DNA of 64,000 nt from Meconema thalassinum (Eukaryota > Arthropoda > Insecta > Orthoptera > Tettigoniidae). Positions 22,652 through 34,686 of this stretch are shown in pieces (the first letter of the stretch is position 1; every line of letters starts with the position of its first letter). The notes beneath the pieces were generated by a model. That model was not told the DNA's origin. It searched no databases and was given only the letters and a program-made list of their open reading frames with translations. Both the position numbers and the translations under genes were made by a program. Location: NCBI GenBank assembly GCA_946902985.2, contig OX336397.1, positions 148,173,890 to 148,237,889 of the forward strand, given 5' to 3'.

Positions 22652-25515
22652 AAAAATGAATTGCTATTCGTTAGTCTCGCTAAAACTTCAGAACGGCTGG
22701 ACCGTTTTGGCTAATTTTGGACATGAATTATTTGTGGAAGTCCAGAGAAGGTTTAAAAGGTGAATAAATATGAAAGTCGTGGCGCACGAGTAGATTCAAC
22801 AAATGAGTGACGGCACGCCAATCGCTTAATCAAAGTCCCGTATGCGTTCATATACCATTCATCCGATTGCTATGAAACTTTGGTTGTATTGTTGTGCACA
22901 CTCCAGGAAAGGTTTCTGACTTAGTAAATCATTTTTACAATAGGTAGCGCACGAGTAGATTCAACAAATGTGCGACGTCGGGCGAAGCGTTTCAAAAAAG
23001 TCCTGTAGGCGTTCACATACCATTCGTCAGATAGCGATGAAACTTGGGTGAGAGGTTGTGTACACTACAGGCAAGGTGTCTGGCTTACAAAATCCATGTT
23101 GTAATAGGTAGCGCACGAGTAGATTCAACAAATCAGCGACGACGAGCGAAGCGTTTCAAAAAAGTCCTGTATGCGTTCACATACCATTCGTCCGATAGCG
23201 ATGAAACGTGGGTGAGAGGTTGTGTACACTACATGCAAGGTTTCTGGCTTAGTAAATCCATGTTATAATAGGTAGCGCACGAGTAGGATCAACAAATGAG
23301 CGACGACGAGCGAAGCGTTTCAACTAAGTCCCGTATGCGTTCATATACTATTCGTCTGATGGTGATGAAACTTGGGTGAGATGTTGTGTACACTTCATGG
23401 AAAATTTCTGGCTTATTAAATCCATTTAACAATAGGTAGCGCACGAGTAGATTCAACAAATGTGCGACAACGGGCGAAGCGTTTCAACAAAGTCCTGTAT
23501 GCGTTCACACACCATTCGACCGATAGCGATGAAACATGGGTGAGAGGTTGTGTAAACTACAGGCAAGGTGTCTGGCTTAGCAAATCCATGTTATAATAAG
23601 TAGCGCACGAGTAGATTCAACAAATGAGCGACGACGAGCGAAGCGTTGCAACAAAGTCCCGTATGTCTTCATATACTATTCGTCTGATAGTGATGAAACA
23701 GGGCTGAGATGTTGTGTACACCTCAGGATAGGTTTCTGGTTAGTAAATCGACTTAACAATAGGTATCGAACGATTAGACTCAACAAATCAGCGACGACGG
23801 GCGAAGCGTTTCAACAAAGTCCTGTATGAATTCACATACCATTCGTCCGATAGCGATGAAACTTGGGTGAGAGGTTGTGTACACTACGGGCAAGATTTCT
23901 CTCTGAGTAAATCCATACTATAATAGGTAGCGCACGAGTAGATTCAACAAATGAGCGACGACGAGCGAAGCGTTTTAACAAAGTCCCTATGCGTTCATAT
24001 ACTATTCGTCTGATAATAATGAAACTTGGGTGAGATGTTGTGTACACTTCAGGGAAGGTGTCTGGCTTAGTAAATTCACTTAAAAGTAGGTAGCGCAAGA
24101 GGAGATTCAACAAATGAGCGACGACGGGCGAAGCGCTTCAACAAAGTCCTGTATGCGTTCTCAAACCATTCATCCGATACCGAAGAAACTTGGGTGAGAG
24201 GTTATGTACACTACAGGCAAGGTTTCTATCTAAGTAAATCCATGTCATGATAGGTAGCGCACGAGTAGATTCAACCAATGAGCGACGAAGCGCGAAGCGT
24301 TTCAACAAAGTCCCGTTTGCGTTCATATACTATTCGTCTGATAGCGATGAAACTTGGGTGAGATGTTGTGTACACTTCAGGGAAAGTTTCTGGGTTGGTA
24401 AATTCACTTTACAATAGGTATCGCACAAGTAGATTAAACAAACGAGCGATGACGCGCGAAGTGTTGCAACATAGTCCCGTATACGTTCATATACCATTCG
24501 TCTGATAGCGGCTAACCTTGGGTGAGTTGTTGTGTACACTCCAGGGAAAGTTTTAGGCTTAGTTAATCCATTTTACAATAGGTAGCGCTCAAGTAGATTC
24601 AACATATGAGCGAAGGTGCGCGAAGCGTTTCAACAAAGTCCCATATGTGTTCATATACCATTTGTCCGAAAGCGATGAAACTTGGTTGAGATGTTGTGTA
24701 CACTTCAGGGAAGGTTTCTGGCATAGTACATCCACTTGAATATAGGTATCGCACAAGTAGATTCAACAAATGAGTAACGGCGTGCGTATCTTAAAAAAAA
24801 AACGGTATGCGTTCATATACCATTCATGCGATTGCAATGAGATTTGGAGGAATGTTGTTTCCACTCCCGCAAAGATTTCTGATTTAGTAAATCCATTTTA
24901 CAATTGGTAGCGCACGATTAGATTCAATTAATGGGCGACAGCGCGTGAATCGTTTCTACCAAGTCCCGTATGCGTTCATATAACATTTCATTCGATTATC
25001 ATAAAACTTTGGGGAGTTGATCACAGTCCTGCGAAGTTGTATGAATTAGTAAATCCGTTTTTCAATGGGTGGCGCACTAGTAGATTCAACAAATGAGTGT
25101 CGTCGCGCGAATCGTTAAAGCAAAAACCCGTATGCGTTCTTATGCCATTCATCCGATTGCGATGAAACTTTCATGAGTTGTTGTGTACACGCCAGGGAAG
25201 GTTTTCACTTAGTAAATCCATTTTACAATAGGTAGCGTACGAGTACATTCAACAAATGGGTGACGGCGCTCGAATCGTTTCAACAAAGTCCCGTATGCGT
25301 TCATATACCATTCATTTCATTGCGATGAAAATTTGGTGAGTTGTTGAGCACGCTCCCATGATTTTTTTGAGATAGTAAATCAATTTTACAATAGTTTAGA
25401 GGTGGTTAACGGAAAACGAAAACACTATTGGGAATGCAAAAGCACCTCAACATACAAAGTTACATTGCCAACACTTTCTTTGATTGGCATTGCAACGCAT
25501 GCCGGGTACAGCTAG
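22652..25515 (+). mobile_element. Helitron-like non-autonomous element, unit 3
   Basis: Begins within AAAAATGAATTGCTATTCGTTAGTCTCGC directly after the TIR element, so its first ~15 bases (TCTATTTATAT in unit 2) are missing. It ends GCATGCCGGGTACAGCTAGT with CTAG at 25512-25515. It contains about 15 copies of the ~164-bp repeat (22780-25395), more than units 1 and 2, showing array-length variation. No Rep/helicase ORF. Confidence 0.6.
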
Positions 25516-26131
25516 TACATAACTAAAAATGATAAATGTCCATGAATTAGAATTTTAGCTATCTTATAATTACATTTTTTTTACATATCTGATCATTATG
25601 TCATTTGTTTTACATTTTTTAAATTTATAATGTAAAATTACATATTCTGTGTTTCCATATTATATATTTGATCAAAATGACATTTTTTAAAACATAATTT
25701 TACTTTATGTATTTATAATTACGTATTCTTTCTCTTACTATAATGAAAGTATTTTTTAGCAAGTGAACTGTAGTTCTAAACAGTCTGTGAGACTCCTGAT
25801 AAATGAAACGGATTTTCCAAGCAATTCATAAGCTGTTGAGAAAGGGCCAGGTAAAAATATCAATAAATATATTAGTGAAGATGTTGTTGTTGTTGTTGTT
25901 GTTTGAGTCATCAGTCTTTCGACTGGTTTGATGCAGCACTAGTGATGTGGGCCGGGCAAATGCCCAGTGGGCAGGGCATCTATAAATGGGCATTTGCCCG
26001 GACATTTGCCCAAAGCAGTTTTAAGCGCCCAAAATCTGGGCATTTTAAAATACTTTTTTTTAACTTTTTACTACTTGTGATTGTCACTAGAGCTTCTAAA
26101 ACATAATAAAGACCATTAATCAAAGGTACAT

Positions 26132-26871
26132 TTAAGGGGGCACATACAGGTCAAGGAGACACAACAATAACGATTTTAATATTATAACTGTGCCTGTCTC
26201 AAATCTTGTACAACAATGATATACATATCCAAGGAAACACACACACCTTGCTATTAGAAGCAAAGTTAAAAATTTTCAAAATTCAAATGATAATTATTTT
26301 TATCAATTTTTTCAAAATTGGTTCTTGATTTGTACTGACCTTCACCGTTTCCCTGATATCTCCCGCGTTTATAGGGATTTTTTGAGATTTCGTTTTTTTA
26401 ATGTGGGTGTTAAACCTTCTGCTACAAAATGTTTCTCACCCAAAACCGTTGTGACTTTAATTAGTCTTTCTATGAAACTTCAACATATTTTTTTTTAGTT
26501 TGCTCAGAATAAAAATGGAAATAATGACGCTTAATTAATTAATTAATTAATAATGTGTAAATATGCAAGATTCATTTCGTAGCAGAAGGTTTAACACCCA
26601 CATTAAAAAAAGAAAACTCCAAACATCCCTATAAACACGGGAGATATCAGGGAAACAGTGAAGGTCAGCACAAAACAAGAACCAATTTTGAAGAAAATGA
26701 TATAAATAATTATCATTTGAATTTTGAATATTTTTAACTTTGCTTCTAATAGCAAGGTGTGTGTGTTTCCTTGGATATGTATATCATTGTTGTACAAGAT
26801 TTGTGGCAGGCACAGTTACAATATTAAAACCGTTATTGTTGTGGCTCCTTGAGCTGTATGTGCCCCCTTAA
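26132..26871. mobile_element. Foldback MITE with TTAA target duplication (piggyBac-like)
   Basis: Long inverted arms meet in the centre: TTAAGGGGGCACATACAG at the left and its inverse CTGTATGTGCCCCCTTAA at the right, with the arms matching over ~350 bp each (for example around 26230-26290 and 26690-26760). TTAA lies at both ends (26132-26135, 26868-26871), the piggyBac signature. It is 740 bp with no transposase. It lies within the hAT-type element. Confidence 0.8.
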
Positions 26872-27275
26872 TGCATAAACTAGTAATGCCCGAATATTGC
26901 TAATAATCATTTAATTATCCTGTGTCAATGCTGTCAATAACATCTAAAAGGGAATTATGTATATCTGGTTTGAATAAAACATTGTATTACTGAGTTAGGC
27001 CTGCAGGCCTACTCTTTTATATTTAGGAATATTAGGTAGGAGTTTGATTATGGTGTAAATAGTGGCTATGGGCTAGACCCTGTGCTGCCATTGTGCTCTG
27101 ATCTTGGAGTGGGGGTAGGGTGGTTGTGGCCTTGAGATTGGCGAGGCATTCTACCGCCAGCAGCCCAGCCCAGTTAGTTGTGAAGTAGAGCTGTCAGTTG
27201 AGTGTGAGTGTGAGATAACCTCACTACTTTCTTAGGCTATTTATATTTTTAAGTGTTAGATTAAGTCATTACAAA

Positions 27276-27681
27276 ATGCTTGGGCAAAAAGGACCTATTC
27301 GGAACTTTTTTAATTTGAAAGAGAAAGGTGTATCTTGTAAATATTGTAATAAGGACTATTAACAGTCACATTGTAACAAAATGGAAAAGCACATAAAAAG
27401 TGTTTTAAGTGCCCTCAGGATCTAAAAAAAAAGTGCTTCAGTTAGGTACAGTTATAGTGGTTGAAAAACCTTTTCAAAAGAACACCCCTTATGAACCTTT
27501 ACTAATTGAAGGAGATGATTTCAACAACAATTCTGCAGTATCAAGTACAAGCTCAGCCTCAGAACCAAAATCAAGTTCTTTCCGTGAATTCCTACAACAA
27601 CGTCCGCATCCTATTTTGGTCTCAACTCCTGTTTTTATGGATAAATATATAGAATACACGTATGTAGATACAAATGACTAA
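27276..27681 (+). pseudogene. BED-type zinc finger fragment of a hAT transposase
   Basis: From the ATG at 27276 a short frame reads IRNFFNLKEKGVSCKYCNKDY then a stop. After it, the C..C / H....C spacing of a BED zinc finger continues with HCNKMEKHIKS, followed after a frame change by an acidic/Ser-rich stretch (27409-27681) like the linker of hAT transposases. The catalytic DDE domain is missing. This is the only coding remnant in the hAT-type element and supports that assignment. Confidence 0.6.
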
Positions 27682-29670
27682 AACAATATTTATATAAGCG
27701 TTACATTACGTGTATGTTTTAAAAGAGATAAATGCCCAGAATGCCTGGGCATCTATGGGTTTTGGGCATTTGCCCGCGCATTTATCCTGGACATTTGCCC
27801 CAACGTATAAATGCCTAAACATTTTACATCACTATGCAGCACTCCATACTCCCTATCCTGAGCTAATCGTTTCATCTCTACATAACTACCACACCCTACA
27901 TCCGAGGCAATCTGTTTAGCATATTCTAACCTTGGTCTACCCCTACAGTTCTTGTCCTCGACCCTTCCTTCCATAACTAGGCTTGCTATTCCTGGGTATC
28001 TTAGAATGTTTCCTACCAACCTTTCTCTTCTCTTCATTAGCAGTTGCCAGAAACATCTCTCCTCTCACACTAGTCTCAATACCTCTTCGTTTGTAACCCT
28101 GTCTACCCATCTGATCTTCATCATTCTCCTGTAACACCACATTTCAAACGCTTCAATTCTCCTCTTTTCTGCTGCACCAATAGTCCAAGATTCACTTCCA
28201 TAGAGTGCCACTCTCCATACAAACGCCTTCAAAAATGACTTCCTAATATCTAAATCTATATTCGATGTCAACAGATTCCTTTTCTGTAGAAATGCTTTCC
28301 TTGCCTTAGCTAACCTACTTCCTATATCCTGTTTGCTTCGTCCATCGCTGGTTATTAAGCTTCCCAAGTAACAGAAGTCTCCTACTTCCTTAAGTTTTTC
28401 GCCTGCCAATTTGATTTCCATAGAGGTTCCTGATTTATTTCGGCTGCATCCCTATATTTTTGTTTTACATTTATTAATCTTTATCATGAATTCTTTCCTC
28501 AAGGCGGAGTCCATGCCATTCAAAAACTCATTCAATCCTCAGGCGTGTAGGCCAAGATGACGATGTCATTGGCAAATCTCAGAGTTGAATAATTATTTCT
28601 CCTTGAATCTTCACTCCTGCTTTAACTTTTTCTCCAATTTCCTTCATTGCTTGTTCAATGTAAGAATGAAAAGTATGGGTGATAAGTTGCAGTTGCAGCT
28701 TGCCTTACACCTTTCTGAATACCAGCTTCTCTCTTATGTCCTTCAGCTTGAATGACTGCTCTCTGGTTTCTGTATAGATTGGAGATCACCCTCCTTTCCC
28801 TGTACTTTATTCCAATCGATTTCAAAATGTCAAACTATTTAGTCCAATCAACGTTATCAAAAGCCTTTTTTAAGTCTACAAATGCCCTGAACGTTCTCTC
28901 ATATTTCCTTATTCTACCTTCCAAAATCGGTCTAAGACTTAGTACAGCTTCCCTTGTTCCTACATTTCTCCTGAAAGAAAACTGGTCTTCACCTAACTCC
29001 GTTCCTATCTGGCTTTCCACCCTCTTGTAAATTATTCTAGACAGGATCTTTGAAGCATGAGTAATCAAGCTGATTGTACGGTAATCATTACATCTGTCAG
29101 CTCCCACGTTCTTCGGTATGGGGATGATAACATTATTCATGAAATCAGAGGGTTACTCACCTGTTTCATAAATCCTACACACCAAGTGATATAACCTGAT
29201 CATACCTTCATCTCCCAAGCAGCGTAGCAATTCAATCGGAATATCATCTATGCCTGGTGCTTTGTTACTGCTTAAGTCTTCACATGCTCTATCAAATTCT
29301 GATCTCAATATTAAATGTCCTTTTGTATCCTCATAAATTTCCTCCTCCCTTTCCATTATACAAACACTCTATGTAAGCTTTTTATCTCTCAACCTTTTCT
29401 TTCCCTATCTGTTAAGAGGCTTTCCATTTGTGTCCTTAATATTACAGTACTTAGTCTTCTTTTCCCCGAAAGTATTCTTTATCCTTCGATAAGCTGTGTC
29501 TAGTTTACCTAATTTCAGACATTTTTTTACATGCACATTATTCTTTCAACTTCCTTTCGCTTCCTTGAACTTCTTGTTAACCTCAATTTTCAGATGTCTG
29601 TATTCTGCTTTCCCCTTTTCATCTCTTACATTCTTGTGTTTCGGCCTTTCATCCATCAATTCTAGTATAT

Positions 29671-30283
29671 ACTGAGATAGAGAATGGGAATTCACGTAGC
29701 ACCCTGCTGGAGACTCAGCGGCTTGGATTTAGTTTATGTCAGTTGTCCAGTGAGTGCCTGAGACTCTACTTTACAACCTGTCCATTAGAAAGGCTGCAAG
29801 ATTTCCTCCCAGCCGGGAAACAAAAAGTGCTCCTCACAATACTTATTCTCGAGTTTGTAGTCATTTTCTCAGACATACTGTAATGACATTTATTTACGTT
29901 TGCTATAATATGGACATTCTTAATTAATTAATTAATTATTGTAAATCTCTTTTGTTGTATTGTTATAGTTTTAAGGGGAGGAACAGCAGGGTTATCTGCC
30001 CCGCACCACACTTTATTTCGTAAAAAATATATGGAATAAAACGAGGAATCTTCAAGTAATATCATGTGTAATATATCATTTATATACAAATTAAATGAAT
30101 ATTACATATTTTAATTTTTATGTAATATTAGTCCTACTTACTTTTATTACATAAATAAGTACGTATTTTTCATGTTGATATTATTATATGTCTCAGGCAC
30201 TCACAGGACAACTAACATAAACTTAAGTCCGGCCGCTGAGTCTCCAGCAGAGTGCTACTTGAATTCCCATCCCCTTATCTCCA
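29671..30283. mobile_element. TIR element of ~610 bp at the LINE 5' end
   Basis: Inverted ends of ~90 bp: GGGAATTCACGTAGCACCCT (29686 on) and its inverse near 30250-30272, including TGCTGGAGACTCAGCGG versus CCGCTGAGTCTCCAGCA. The interior is AT-rich and non-coding. Target duplication is unclear because similarity extends a little beyond both apparent ends. Confidence 0.6.
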
Positions 30284-30573
30284 CTAATATATTTCTTGAT
30301 ATTCTTCCCTGGCCCTTTCTCAACAGCTTATGAATTGGTTGAAAAATCCGTTTCATGTACCTAAGTTTCTAGTGAGCAAATATTGTCACACAGACTGTTT
30401 AGAATTACCGTATATTTTACTTTTTTTTTACAGCAAGAGGCAGAAAATGTAATTTTACATTAAAAAATAAGAATATGTAAAACAAATGTCATTATGATCA
30501 GAAATGTAACAATTAAATGTAATTTCACGATAACTACATGGACATTTATAATTTTATCCCATTTTCATTTATG

Positions 30574-32035
30574 AAAATAATAGGCTTATGAGATCACTTT
30601 TTGTCCGTGTGTCTGTCTGTGTGTGCGTGTGTGTTTGTCCCCAAGTAACTTCGAAATGGCTGGTGCGATGTCAATGAAACTCGGTAAGTTCATAGCACTG
30701 TTCCGTATGACCCCGACCGTGCCTTCCAGATTTTGTTACGTCTCATCAATGCAACATGGTGGCTGTGCAAATTATTTCACCAGCATTCAATATCTCCGAA
30801 ACTATTACCGACATCACCCTGGAATTTTGAGCGGTGATAAAGGGAACTACTAGAAGTACACCTATGTAATATTTGAAAACCTGGTAACCACAAAACCAAC
30901 ATGGTGGCCAAGCGAAGTTGCAACTTTCAAATAGACGTTTCTCGCGATTTAACCAACCAAACGCAATGAAACTTGGCACAGTATATGTATATACACATTG
31001 TAATGCACCGACATCTAACTTCGTTCAACTGTTTACATAACCTCAAGATGGCAGCTGTGCATTCTATATCTCTGAAACTATTAGCGGTATCACCATGAAA
31101 TTTTGTATGGAGATAAAGAGTACTACTGGAAGTTCATCTATGAGTCTTTCAAAAACTGGTAACTACAAAACGATCATAGCGGCAAAGCGAAGTTGAAAGT
31201 TTTTAATAGGCTCTTCTCGCGATTTAATGATTCAAACGCAATGAAACATGGTACAGCAAATGTTTATATAACCTCAAAAAGGCGCCTGTGTGAATTTTAA
31301 AATTAAGTTTTATTTCTTGTGTCGTAATCATGCGACCGAAATTATAGCTTGAGTAATTAACCTACGCAATAATTTTCCTTTAATGGTTCATGACTCTATG
31401 GCCTTTACATATAACAATCCAACATGGTGACTATCCGGAATATTTGGACAGTTCTCAATATCTACGAATCTATTACAGCAAACAAAATGATTTCTTTTAT
31501 TAGGGGCTATGAATATAAGTTCACTTATAGGACTTTCAATAACCTGGTGATCACAAATCCAACATGACGGTGACGTGAACTATAAATATTCGCATGGACG
31601 TTTCTCGCAATTTAAACATCCGAGTACAGTGAAAAACGGTACAGTAAATCCTTATACAAATGCTAATCCACTGGCGTCCAATATTTCAATTGTTTCCATA
31701 ACCACAAGATGGCAGCTGTGCGAAATTTTAAAATCTCGTTTTTACTTCTTGTGTCCTAATCATGCGATTGAAATTTGAATACTACACGTACTCGATAATC
31801 TTCATGTACCAGTACTTAAGACCCACATATATGAAAATCCAACATGCTGACCATCCGAAATATTTAGTCGGTTCTCAATATCTACGAATCTATTACAGCA
31901 ATCAAAATGAAATTTTGTATGTTGATAGAGGCAATTAACATAAGTAGGATGTATGGAAATAGGCTTTAGTTATTTACGGAACTACTTGTTAGTTATGTAT
32001 TAGCAGTATTTGAATATGAATTTACATAAAAATCC
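30574..32035. repeat. Left arm of a 12-kb inverted pair
   Basis: Starts ATAGGCTTATGAGATCAC followed by a GTGTGTCTGT-type tract and matches 41126-42648 in reverse orientation. Internally it contains imperfect repeats of ~270 bp ('CAAGATGGCAGCTGTG', 'AATGAAACTTGG', 'TCTCGCGATTTAA'). No coding potential. It probably represents the arm of a long-TIR transposon or two oppositely inserted copies. Confidence 0.65.
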
Positions 32036-32040
32036 TAGGC

Positions 32041-33209
32041 CTACTGTCGACCAAAGTATTATGTGCACTCGAGTTTGAAGATTGTTTGTGAAGTAACCAA
32101 TAGATCTACATAAAATAAAATAACATCATCATTTTCGTCGTTCTATTTTACGTTAGGTCATGTAGGTTTGGAATTTTTAATATATATTTTAATATCTTTT
32201 ATCGCAGTTGGAACACAAAAACTGCACGTTTTTAAGAGTGTTTCAACCATGCGTCAAATTTAAGAATTATTATCTCAAAAACCCGTCATCAGATCGAATC
32301 CAAACTTTAACACAATATACATTGGAATGTTGTATAACTGGTTTATTAATTTCAAAATTGTGTGTGTCCAAGAAACAAAGTTGTTATCATTTTTGTAAGG
32401 TAACTTTTTCTCGGCTCGGGGTGGTTGGAAAATGCAGTTCTTGGTTGCATTGTAATCCTTATACATCGAAACGTTATGCTGTATGACTGTGAAATACGAA
32501 AATTAATTCACTTATTTTATATCGGTTTGTATTCCTACAGGGAAATAACACATGTTTCACCAGCTAGCCGCTCCGGGAAATGCTGTACAGCGTTGCCGAA
32601 ATGGTGCCCATACGCATCATGGCGCGTCTCGCTCGGAAGTGATGGGCTCCATCTCAGCAACGCTGTACAGCTTTTGCCGGAGCGGCTAGCTGGAGAACCA
32701 TGTGTTATTTCCTCGTACAAATACAAACCGATATAAAATAAGTGAATTAATTTACGTATATCACAGTCATACAGCATAACGTTTTGATGTATATTGATTA
32801 CAACGCAACCAAGAACTACATTTTCCAACCACCCTGAGCCGAGAAAAAGTTACCTCACAACAACGATAACAACTTTGTTTCTTGGACACACAAAATTGTG
32901 AAATTAATAAACCAGTTAAACAACATTTAAGTGTATATTGTGTTAAAATTTGGATTCGATCTGATGACGGGCTTTTGAGATAATTCTTAAATGTGACGCA
33001 TGGTTGGAACACACTTAAAAACGGGCACTTTTTTTGTTCCAACTGCGATAACAAATATTGAAATATAAATTTAAAAATCCAAATCTACATGAACTAACGT
33101 AAAATAGAACGACGAAAATGTTGATGGTATTGGATTTTATATAGGTCTATTGGTTACTTAACAAACAACCTTCGAACTCGAGTACACATAATACTTTGGT
33201 CGACAGTAG
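32041..33209. mobile_element. 1.17-kb palindromic (foldback) element
   Basis: Starts CTACTGTCGACCAAAGTATT and ends with its inverse (to 33209). Arms of ~580 bp match almost throughout, so the two ORFs in it, 32208-32486 (+) and 32767-33054 (-), encode near-identical peptides. The centre (~32575-32695) is CTAGCCGCTCCGG...CCGGAGCGGCTAG. No transposase recognised; the twin ORFs are probably a by-product of palindromy. Confidence 0.75.
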
Positions 33210-33224
33210 TGATCGGACAAGGTT

Positions 33225-33405
33225 GTGAAGTTTCGGGTACGTTCTTATTGCTCCTCTGCGCTGGTCTGTCTCAACGAGGAACAGCTGACTGCCCCGGTGG
33301 TCTGTCTCGAGGGGGATGGATGATCGGTTGCGGTCGGGAATTCTTGGGTTGATTCGTTAGCCCCGCTAGTCTGTCTCCAAGCGCTAGTCACAGAACTTGA
33401 CCAGT
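33225..33405. repeat. Second copy of the 'GAGACAGACCAGCG' repeat, inverted
   Basis: Reverse complement of the block at 1995-2165, with the CTGGTCTGTCTC motif repeated. It immediately follows the foldback element. Confidence 0.55.
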
Positions 33406-33527
33406 ACCTCTTGCAGGAAGATCAAGTACCTGGGACCCGTTAGGCGGTACGGAAGAAGATACGGCCGGATCAGATGACCATCAAGGACACCAGTCCATTT
33501 ATTGATGCCGAACCGTTGCTGAAATCC

Positions 33528-34140
33528 TCATGGCTGTGTGGCATGCGGATTTTCTTCAGTCCAAATGTGACTGTTTCGACACCTAAAAACAGCTTCCCTG
33601 GTTATTTTAGCTTCATCGGTGAAAAGAACGTGACGCGGAAAGTGGAGTGAGGTAATACACTGTAGAAACCAAGCACAGAAGTTGACACGTGGTGGGAAAT
33701 TTGCCAGGCCCATTGCTTGAACTTTCTGTGGGTTGAAAGGGAGCAGTTGCAGGTCGCGCAAATCACGCCAGACGCTCGATTGGGACCCATTCACGGCATC
33801 AGCAATGTCTTGCGTATTCGTCAGCGGGTCCTCTTCTACGTGATAAAGGACGGCCTCTTCAAAGTTGACAGTCCGACGCGTCTGTGGAGCACCACAATGA
33901 GCCCCCTCAGTTAGTATGAAGCAATTTCTCGCAGCCTTTGTTGTAGTCTCACAAAAATGGTATGTGATGGGGTGGGGCGATGCGGAAAACCTTCATGTTA
34001 CATGCGTTGTGCAGCTCGACTTTTACGTCCAGCTTCGCCATACATTCGTAACATCTCGACGCACTCTTCAAAAGTGTATGCCACCATCCTGCATTGCGAA
34101 ATGACTGGATCACAACTGCTGTCACTACCGTTTGTTAACG
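33528..34140 (-). pseudogene. Decayed DDE transposase (Tc1/mariner-like, with DUF4817-type helix-turn-helix)
   Basis: Minus strand, N- to C-terminal: around 34110-33915 reads YTFEECVEMLRMYGEAGR, stop, then FPHRPTPSHTIFVRLQQRLRE, which I recognise as the DUF4817-type helix-turn-helix of insect transposases. Around 33794-33528 reads FCAWFLQC, HVLFTDEAK and 'NSHIWTEENPHA', the block bearing the first catalytic Asp of this DDE group. Stops and frame changes separate the parts and the rest of the catalytic domain is gone. Confidence 0.72.
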
Positions 34141-34340
34141 AACAGACGACACGATTTCATTGGAATGAGGTCTTGTCCTGTACTGTGCACTAACAGAGTC
34201 ACAACTGCTGTCAAAGCAGACTCACTGTCATTACGGTTTCTAAACAGAAGATATACGTACTGTATGACATCAGGAAACTGCATAGGTTGCCTTCAGCCAA
34301 TGTACTTAATACGCATTCCGTGAAGCGGGCTATGTAGTAT

Positions 34341-34674
34341 TTTTTTTTTTTTTTTGCGTATGGCTTTTAAGTGCCGGGAGTGTCCGAGGACATGTTCGGC
34401 TCACCAGTTTTGTAGCTGCTTCGAGACGGACACCCAATGGGTGAGCTACAAGTACCGTTGGGGAGGAATGTTGGATGGGAGGGTCGAGGAGTTGGAAGGT
34501 AGCGGCTGTGGCCTATAGTTAGGGACCAACCCCGGCATTTGCCTGGAAGGAAGATGGGAAACCACAGAAGACCATCTTCAAGGTTGCCGGCGGGGGGATT
34601 CGAACCTCCTCGCCTCCCGGATTTGAGCGACTGCCAACAGTCATGCCGCAACGACCTCGACTAACTCACCCGGT
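34341..34674 (-). mobile_element. tRNA-derived SINE (family B) with 12-bp TSD
   Basis: Flanked by GCTATGTAGTAT at 34329-34340 and 34675-34686. On the minus strand it starts ACCGGGTGAGTTAGTCGAGG (A-box region), has GAGGTTCGAATCCCC (B-box) and ends in a poly-A tail (poly-T at 34341-34355 on the plus strand). It carries no gene. Confidence 0.85.
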
Positions 34675-34686
34675 GCTATGTAGTAT

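Larger units (their letters stand above)
25940..27834. mobile_element. hAT-type DNA transposon remnant with 8-bp TSD
   Basis: Inverted ends TAGTGATGT (25940) and ACATCACTA (to 27834) are flanked by a perfect 8-bp duplication TGCAGCAC (25932-25939 and 27835-27842). Subterminal GGGCATTTGCCC motifs are inverted at both ends. The 8-bp TSD fits the hAT superfamily. It interrupts the LINE, whose reading frame is continuous when the element is removed. Nested inside it is the TTAA-flanked foldback element at 26132-26871. Confidence 0.88.
25878..29671 (-). pseudogene. LINE (RT-bearing non-LTR retrotransposon), degenerate, split by a hAT-type element
   Basis: Minus-strand fragments follow the order of a LINE ORF2: linker with 'ELMDERPKHKN' (~29650), RT segments 'NKAPGIDDIPIELL' (29153-29356), 'NNVIIPIPKNVGADRCNDYRTISL' region and 'FVDLKKAFDNVDW' (28835-29140), a mutated FADD box reading FAND (~28560), 'FCYLGSLIT' and 'YGSESWT' (28065-28421), and a C-terminal 'GRPRLEY' and 'QDREYGVL' (27753-28037). 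Coding resumes left of the hAT-type insertion to give the 3' end with a (TTG)n / minus-strand (AAC)n tail at 25882-25903. The endonuclease part is missing and frameshifts are numerous, so it is inactive. Confidence 0.85.
25517..30560. mobile_element. Palindromic MITE-like element split by later insertions
   Basis: Two inverted arms, 25517-25877 and about 30282-30560, match in opposite orientation (for example AAATGTCCATG versus CATGGACATTT, and GCTGTTGAGAAAGGGCCAGG versus its inverse near 30320-30340). Between them lie a LINE, a hAT-type element, a foldback element and a TIR element. The arms therefore belonged to one older foldback element into whose centre the LINE inserted. Confidence 0.55.

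Noticed and set aside
17553..25395. Many short ORFs on both strands in the minisatellite region
   Set aside because: They recur at the ~164-bp repeat period and change length with repeat mutations; no domain or codon bias.
17553..25395. CRISPR-like array
   Set aside because: The repeats are long (~164 bp), diverged and without spacers, in eukaryotic transposon context.
32208..33054. Paired 92/95-codon ORFs as a duplicated gene
   Set aside because: They are the two arms of a palindrome; sequence similarity is explained by the inverted repeat.
33916..34323. Plus-strand ORFs at 33.9-34.3 kb
   Set aside because: The minus strand here encodes a recognisable decayed transposase; the plus ORFs are its shadow.
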